From Eucommia ulmoides (taxonomy: Eukaryota; Streptophyta; Magnoliopsida; Garryales; Eucommiaceae), in NCBI GenBank assembly GCA_016647705.1, contig CM028335.1:38508712-38572711 (forward strand): a stretch of 64,000 bases of DNA. Direction: 5' to 3'. Shown one piece after another: positions 59,701 to 64,000 of the stretch. The translations under genes and the position numbers were made by a program. The notes under the pieces were generated by a model, which was given only the letters and a program-made list of their open reading frames with translations, was not told the origin of the DNA and made no database searches. Each line of letters starts with the position of its first letter. Within the stretch, counting starts at the first letter, position 1.

Positions 59701-60359
59701 ACGTCGCGGAGGACTCTCCCCAAGTCTCATCCCAGTGCCAGCATCGAGGGTGACAACCAGACCCTCTCCGGAGGTCAATAGTCCTTACCCAGGGAAAGAT
59801 CAAGGCCATCCACTAAGGGTGGGGCATTGAGCGATTCTAAGGACCTATAGCTAAGTACTTCTCTCCACCAGTTGACGATAAGTTCGACATTCTAAAGGGG
59901 AAGGTGTTCCTACATGGACTAAATTGAGATAACCTGAAAAGGTTAAGGAATGAACTCGACTAAGGAGAAATCACCAATAACCAGCCTTGGGGAACCAATC
60001 ATCGCATTGAATCCCTACAGACCGAAAGGACCAAGTGCCCTGGGAAACCCTCATCCTATGTTCGTGATGTGATTTTCTTATAATCAACTCATGTCCCAAA
60101 CTAGAGGGGACTATGGCCCTATACATAAATAGTTAAGTTTATTAATCTGTGACTTGAGATTCTGCCGATTAGTTTGGAGTCTAAGATTCTTTGTCCGAAG
60201 AGCGGACAGATCGATGCGGAGTCTAACCTCCACCTTGTCACTTTTTTTGAGAGAGGCTCGATGGGAGTCCAACTCGATAAGAAGTCATCCCTTAGAAAAG
60301 ATCTGGTCTACCAACCAGTGATATAGAAGAGAATTATGTCAAGAGAAACAAGTTGGGTG

Positions 60360-60827
60360 TATTAGAATAGGTTGGAGAAACTCAAAAGGATTTTCAAAGA
60401 ATCTAAATGCCGAGAAAGGGTAAAGTACTTACTCCCGTCAGGTCTCTATAGACGTCCCCGAAAAGCCGCTCGTGGTTGGTGCTTGCAATCTTTCTTATGT
60501 GAACTGGAGGGGGTTACTCAGCCCAAGAACCTCGGTGCAAGCGTTTGGTTATCCAGTAGATGGGTGTTGACCTCCACCCCGGTATTCCTAACTACAAAAA
60601 AATCGGGACGAGCCTCGTGAGGGGTAGGAGCGACTAGTGCTGGCTTAGAGGGATGCTTTCTCTTTTGTGTGCCTTGCTTGGTTGCCTCCCTAGCAAGGTG
60701 TTTACCTCTCTCCTATAGAGTCACCCTAGTATCCGGCCCCTGTGCGCTAGGACCGGACTCTCTAGTCTTCGTCCTAGTGTGAGTCGGAGGCTGGGAAGGT
60801 AGGGCAGTACCCTGGGAAGTTTGTCTA
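60360..60827 (-). other. Tat 3' spacer, possibly part of an antisense ORF
   Basis: Downstream of the integrase the composition becomes GC-richer, with short open minus-strand stretches, where Grande/Retand-type Tat elements carry an antisense ORF. I found no clear match to the additional-ORF remnants at 3027 and 51605, so the call is weak. Confidence 0.2.
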
Positions 60828-62165
60828 TGTTGGCCTAGTGATCTACCCAAGAGGGGGGTGAATTGGGTAGTTGTAAAAATTTAAACAAATATTTATCTTT
60901 AAACACTTAAAAATTTAAATAATTAATTTAATTCTAAATTAATTATTATCTCTATATGACAACGAATAAGTGTTATATAAACTAGGTGCACAGCCAAACA
61001 ATAGAAAATAAATAAAGTAAGAATGCAGCACACCATGATGTATACTGGTTCATCAAACTACTTTTGGCTAATCTAGTCCTCCGTGTCCCATGTAGAGTCG
61101 TACCCACTAAACCACTAAGATTCCTTTAAACAGGTGGGAACAAAACTTTTACACAATGATTCTTTTCACATGCTCAGAAGCAACCTTCACAATTCCTTTT
61201 TTGTAGGCTAAGGAAGAACCTCTATCTTTTTAATACGCTAAAGATTAACCTAATTATATTAAGGAGGAATTACCACCTAATCCTTTTCCCAGGCGAAATA
61301 ATATTTTTTTTTTTTATTCAGGCTCAAGACTAACTTAATCCTTTCATAGGATAAGGATCAAACTTAATTCTTTTATACCTTAGACTAAGGATCAAACCTC
61401 ACAATCACTCTAAGTATCATTTTCTCAAGTAAGGATGGAATCTTTACAAATTACCCCAAATAATTCTAATCAGGAAGAATCGTGCCTAACTCTTTTCAAG
61501 GGAAAAGAGTAACCTAACCTTTTTTTGCACTAGGTAAAGATCAAACCTTATTCTCATTCTCAAAAGAGATTGAAACCCAGGTACCCCTGATTAGAAATTC
61601 TGAACAATATCTAATTCGCATACAACTCACTAATTATAATAAATTGATAAGTTTCTTCCCACTCAAAGCTTCTACTACCTCAAGTCTATTTAAACTTAAT
61701 TAATGTCCTGATAAATACTAGTGATAAAATTAACTGAGAAATTCAAAATCTGATTACCAAATAAGTGGGTAGCACAAAATTGAGCACGTAATCAGATTAT
61801 CACCAAAATTATTTTAAAATGATTTTTATGCACTTGAAATTTCAAAAATGATTTTACAATGATCTAGAATTCAAGCAAGAAATAATAATATCAAATAACA
61901 ATTAAGAGCAAAAGGTTGGAACGATCTCACCAGGATACCACCAAAAGAATAAAAACTGAATTGTAGTAAAGCTTAGATCGGTGATAGCAAAATTCTCAGC
62001 ACTTAATCCAAGAACTTCTCTCAAGAATGATCTCACAGTAAACTCTGAGTATAATATCAGAATGATGACTCGTAGAAAGCTCAGGAACTGATTTGTTCTT
62101 GATAGAATGATCTCTTTATAAGTGAAAAACACAGGTCTATATATACTGATTTAAAACAAACCCTC
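60828..62165 (-). repeat. SIRE-like LTR, 3' portion
   Basis: In minus sense it ends GGCCAACA at 60828 and covers about the last 1.3 kb of the LTR. It breaks off near 62165 next to unrelated sequence. No primer site lies beyond 60828, so it is a 3' or solo LTR inserted in the Tat spacer. Confidence 0.7.
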
Positions 62166-64000
62166 TGGTAGCGCGTAAAAACGTCACTACTTTCACTGCA
62201 AGTATATGGATCAAGTTTTAGTAAAGATGGAGAGAGTAAGGGTATCGTGTCCACAGGGATTGGTTTACATTATTATTGAGTACCATGATTATCATAACCT
62301 AATTTTATCTAGGCATTAAAAAATGCATATAAAATTAATATAAACTAATACTAAAATACTAATTAAACTATACGAATACTAATATTAATATGACACTATT
62401 AAGGTAAAATATTGTCTAGGGATTAACTTCATTTATTTAAATGCGTTTGATTTCATTTTAGTTTACGTTAACGGCGTTTGACCTATCCGATAACCTCGGT
62501 TTGTAAACTCACTCGCCACCTCTCTCGAGTGTAAGACAAGTGAATACGTAACTTTGCGTCAACGAATAAGTCCCCCTCAACGTCTTAACGATACTAGGTC
62601 ATGTGCGTCTCACCCCAACGTCATCGATTGCACGCTCTCTAACTCTTTCCCGGGTTATTGGATCATCGCATTGTGTTTACCCTAGTTTGAATCTAGGGTT
62701 ACCTCTCCCGAGTGTCAAACCCCGTATTTTCACTATATTTAAACAAGCATAATAAACATAACAACACAGAAAATACAATTAAAATAGCGAAGAACAACCA
62801 TTAAACGGAACACAAACTCAAACAAACAACAATTTCATAAATTATATTAATCCCTAGACAAAATTCATTTAGCTCATGGCCATAACCATTTATACAAGAT
62901 AAAAAGAGCTAAACATGCTCAACTAACTACCAAAGGTAAGAAAATAAATAAGAAATGAAAGAAACTTAGTCGTAGTCCGAAGATTTGCCGCTAAAAATGC
63001 TTCAAGATCGCTTCTCCTTCTTCGCAATGTGTTCTTCTCCTTCAGAATTGGTTGAACACTCCCAAAACTTCTCTCTAAAATATCCTAACCTTAATGGAGC
63101 TCTAATGGCCAGAAGAGAGGAGAGGAGGGGGTATAAGTAGGGAAAATATCCTAATAAATATCTAAATCTGTGCAGAGGTGACCATCGCGGCGGTGGGTAG
63201 GTCGGTTTGATCTTCGCCTGAGTGGTGGAGTCAGTGGTGGATTCAGGGACTTCTCTGCTGTTTCACCGCTACGGTGGTGAGTTTACAACAACTTAAGGCC
63301 CTCTCTACATTTTCACTGCTGTAGCGGTGGTCTGGACGCCGCGACAGTAGGCTACTTTGCAGAATATTGCCTCCGTGCTTGCTTTTCTACCGTTCTTCCA
63401 CCGTTCTTGATCCGATATCATCGTTTAGAATCCATTTTCATACCGTTTCAACCCACACACCTGATTCAATACAAAAAGAATAATAGCACATTAAAATGTA
63501 TTAAAACATAATAAACGTACTTAAAAACTAACAATTTCGATTTAGAAATAGATAAGTAATTTATACCTATCAAATACCCCCAAAATTAGAATTTTGCTAG
63601 TCCCGAGTAAAACACCCATGCAATAAAATAAAATATAACAACTAAAAACTAAAAATGAAAAACACTAAAAACAAAAATGTGCAAGTTTTGATTATCATCT
63701 ACCGGCCAAAAGAATTTTCCCTCATCGGCCCCCAATCCTATCAAGTTCAAGTATAACACACACCATGTGGTGTTCTAGAATTTTAACATTTCGATGATAG
63801 TAAGCGCCATTTTAGATCCTACTATAGTGTGTGTGTGTGTTGAAAACTTAACTATACAATTACCCGTCAATCAGATGGGATTATCCCTCAATATAGTTCA
63901 TGACTAAAACCTTTATGGTATAGGGAATCCATAAGCCTGACCCGGGTTCTATTCTCTACTAATGTAGGCTCAGAGGTTCAAAAAGATCATTAGGGCTTGG
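62166..64000. other. LTR-retrotransposon-like non-coding sequence
   Basis: No open frames of note. GCAAGTATATGGATC followed by GGGTATCGTGTCCACAGGGA near 62200-62265, and CCCCAAAATTAGAATTTTGC near 63575, are strings I recall from non-coding ends of large plant Ty3/gypsy (Ogre/Athila-type) elements. A GTGTGTGTGTGTGTG run lies near 63825. It continues past the window edge. Confidence 0.3.

Larger units (their letters stand above)
52934..60827 (+). mobile_element. Tat-lineage Ty3/gypsy element, 3' end not visible
   Basis: The proposed 5' LTR is 52934-53723 (TGATGAGGG to TTATACA, TATATATA near 53400). The primer site region TTTGGCGTCGTCTGTGG lies at 53731, as in many Tat elements. Then gag (about 54570-55500), protease with NGGSSIDIIF (about 55815), reverse transcriptase with SFLDAYADYNQIPL (about 56770) and YIDDMLVKS (about 56960), RNase H (about 57230-57700), a second archaeal-type RNase H with NNEAEYEALLSGL (about 57890) that marks the Tat lineage, and integrase (about 58440-59510) ending NADHLKRYF. 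About 1.3 kb of 3' spacer runs up to a SIRE-like LTR at 60828; no 3' LTR is in view. It carries many breaks (well over ten) and is old. Confidence 0.85.

Noticed and set aside
1-64000. tRNA, rRNA, organellar insertions or bacterial-type gene clusters
   Set aside because: None seen; tRNA-like matches are only retroelement primer binding sites.

Overview
The window looks like gene-poor, repeat-dense intergenic DNA from a plant, most likely a eudicot with a transposon-rich genome. The reasons are plant Ty1/copia and Tat-type Ty3/gypsy pol domains, CACTA and PIF/Harbinger ends, AT-rich spacers and a typical plant ATL RING-H2 gene. I cannot name the species. I found no rRNA, tRNA, CRISPR array or prokaryotic operon, and no convincing new biological system. 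What stands out is a datable stack of nested insertions around one host gene.

The only intact host gene is at 27402-28847 (+). It is intronless and encodes a 481-residue ATL-family RING-H2 E3 ubiquitin ligase close to the ATL13/ATL46/ATL47 group. A TATA-like box lies about 220 bp upstream, and the leader carries several short upstream ORFs.

Left of the gene, 1-26620 is almost entirely nested elements. An old copia element with 171-173 bp LTRs at 6216-6386 and 26443-26615 appears to enclose about 20 kb of later insertions. These include a SIRE-like LTR at 6601-13635 split by a 4787 bp CACTA element (7370-12156, TSD TAC). They also include a copia pol fossil (about 13690-19660, minus) split by a 2723 bp chromovirus-type solo LTR (14558-17280, TSD ATACC). 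A pol-less SIRE-like element follows (20519-26399, minus), and a 617 bp PIF/Harbinger MITE (25715-26331, TSD TCA) sits in its 5' LTR. Further left, a Harbinger-like element (2394 to 6045) is split by Tat/gypsy debris, and the window opens inside another SIRE-like LTR.

Right of the gene, 28848-30880 is AT-rich with nothing recognisable. Then come a Tat integrase scrap, SIRE-like fragments (31040-33457) and a badly decayed plus-strand copia (33458-38232). A possible poly(A)-tailed retroposon (38235-39532) precedes the best-preserved element, an RE1-like copia at 40310-45170 (minus). That copia has paired 273 bp LTRs, an iMet-type primer binding site and TSD GTGCG. After it come unassigned spacer, a 1024 bp Harbinger element (47975-48998, TSD TTA), a SIRE-like 3' half (49040-51600), a Tat/gypsy element (about 52934-60827, plus), a SIRE-like LTR (60828-62165) and LTR-retrotransposon-like non-coding sequence to the end.

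The retroelement pol genes are fossils. Only the 40310-45170 copia is close to whole. All boundaries and counts come from reading by eye; no database search was possible.
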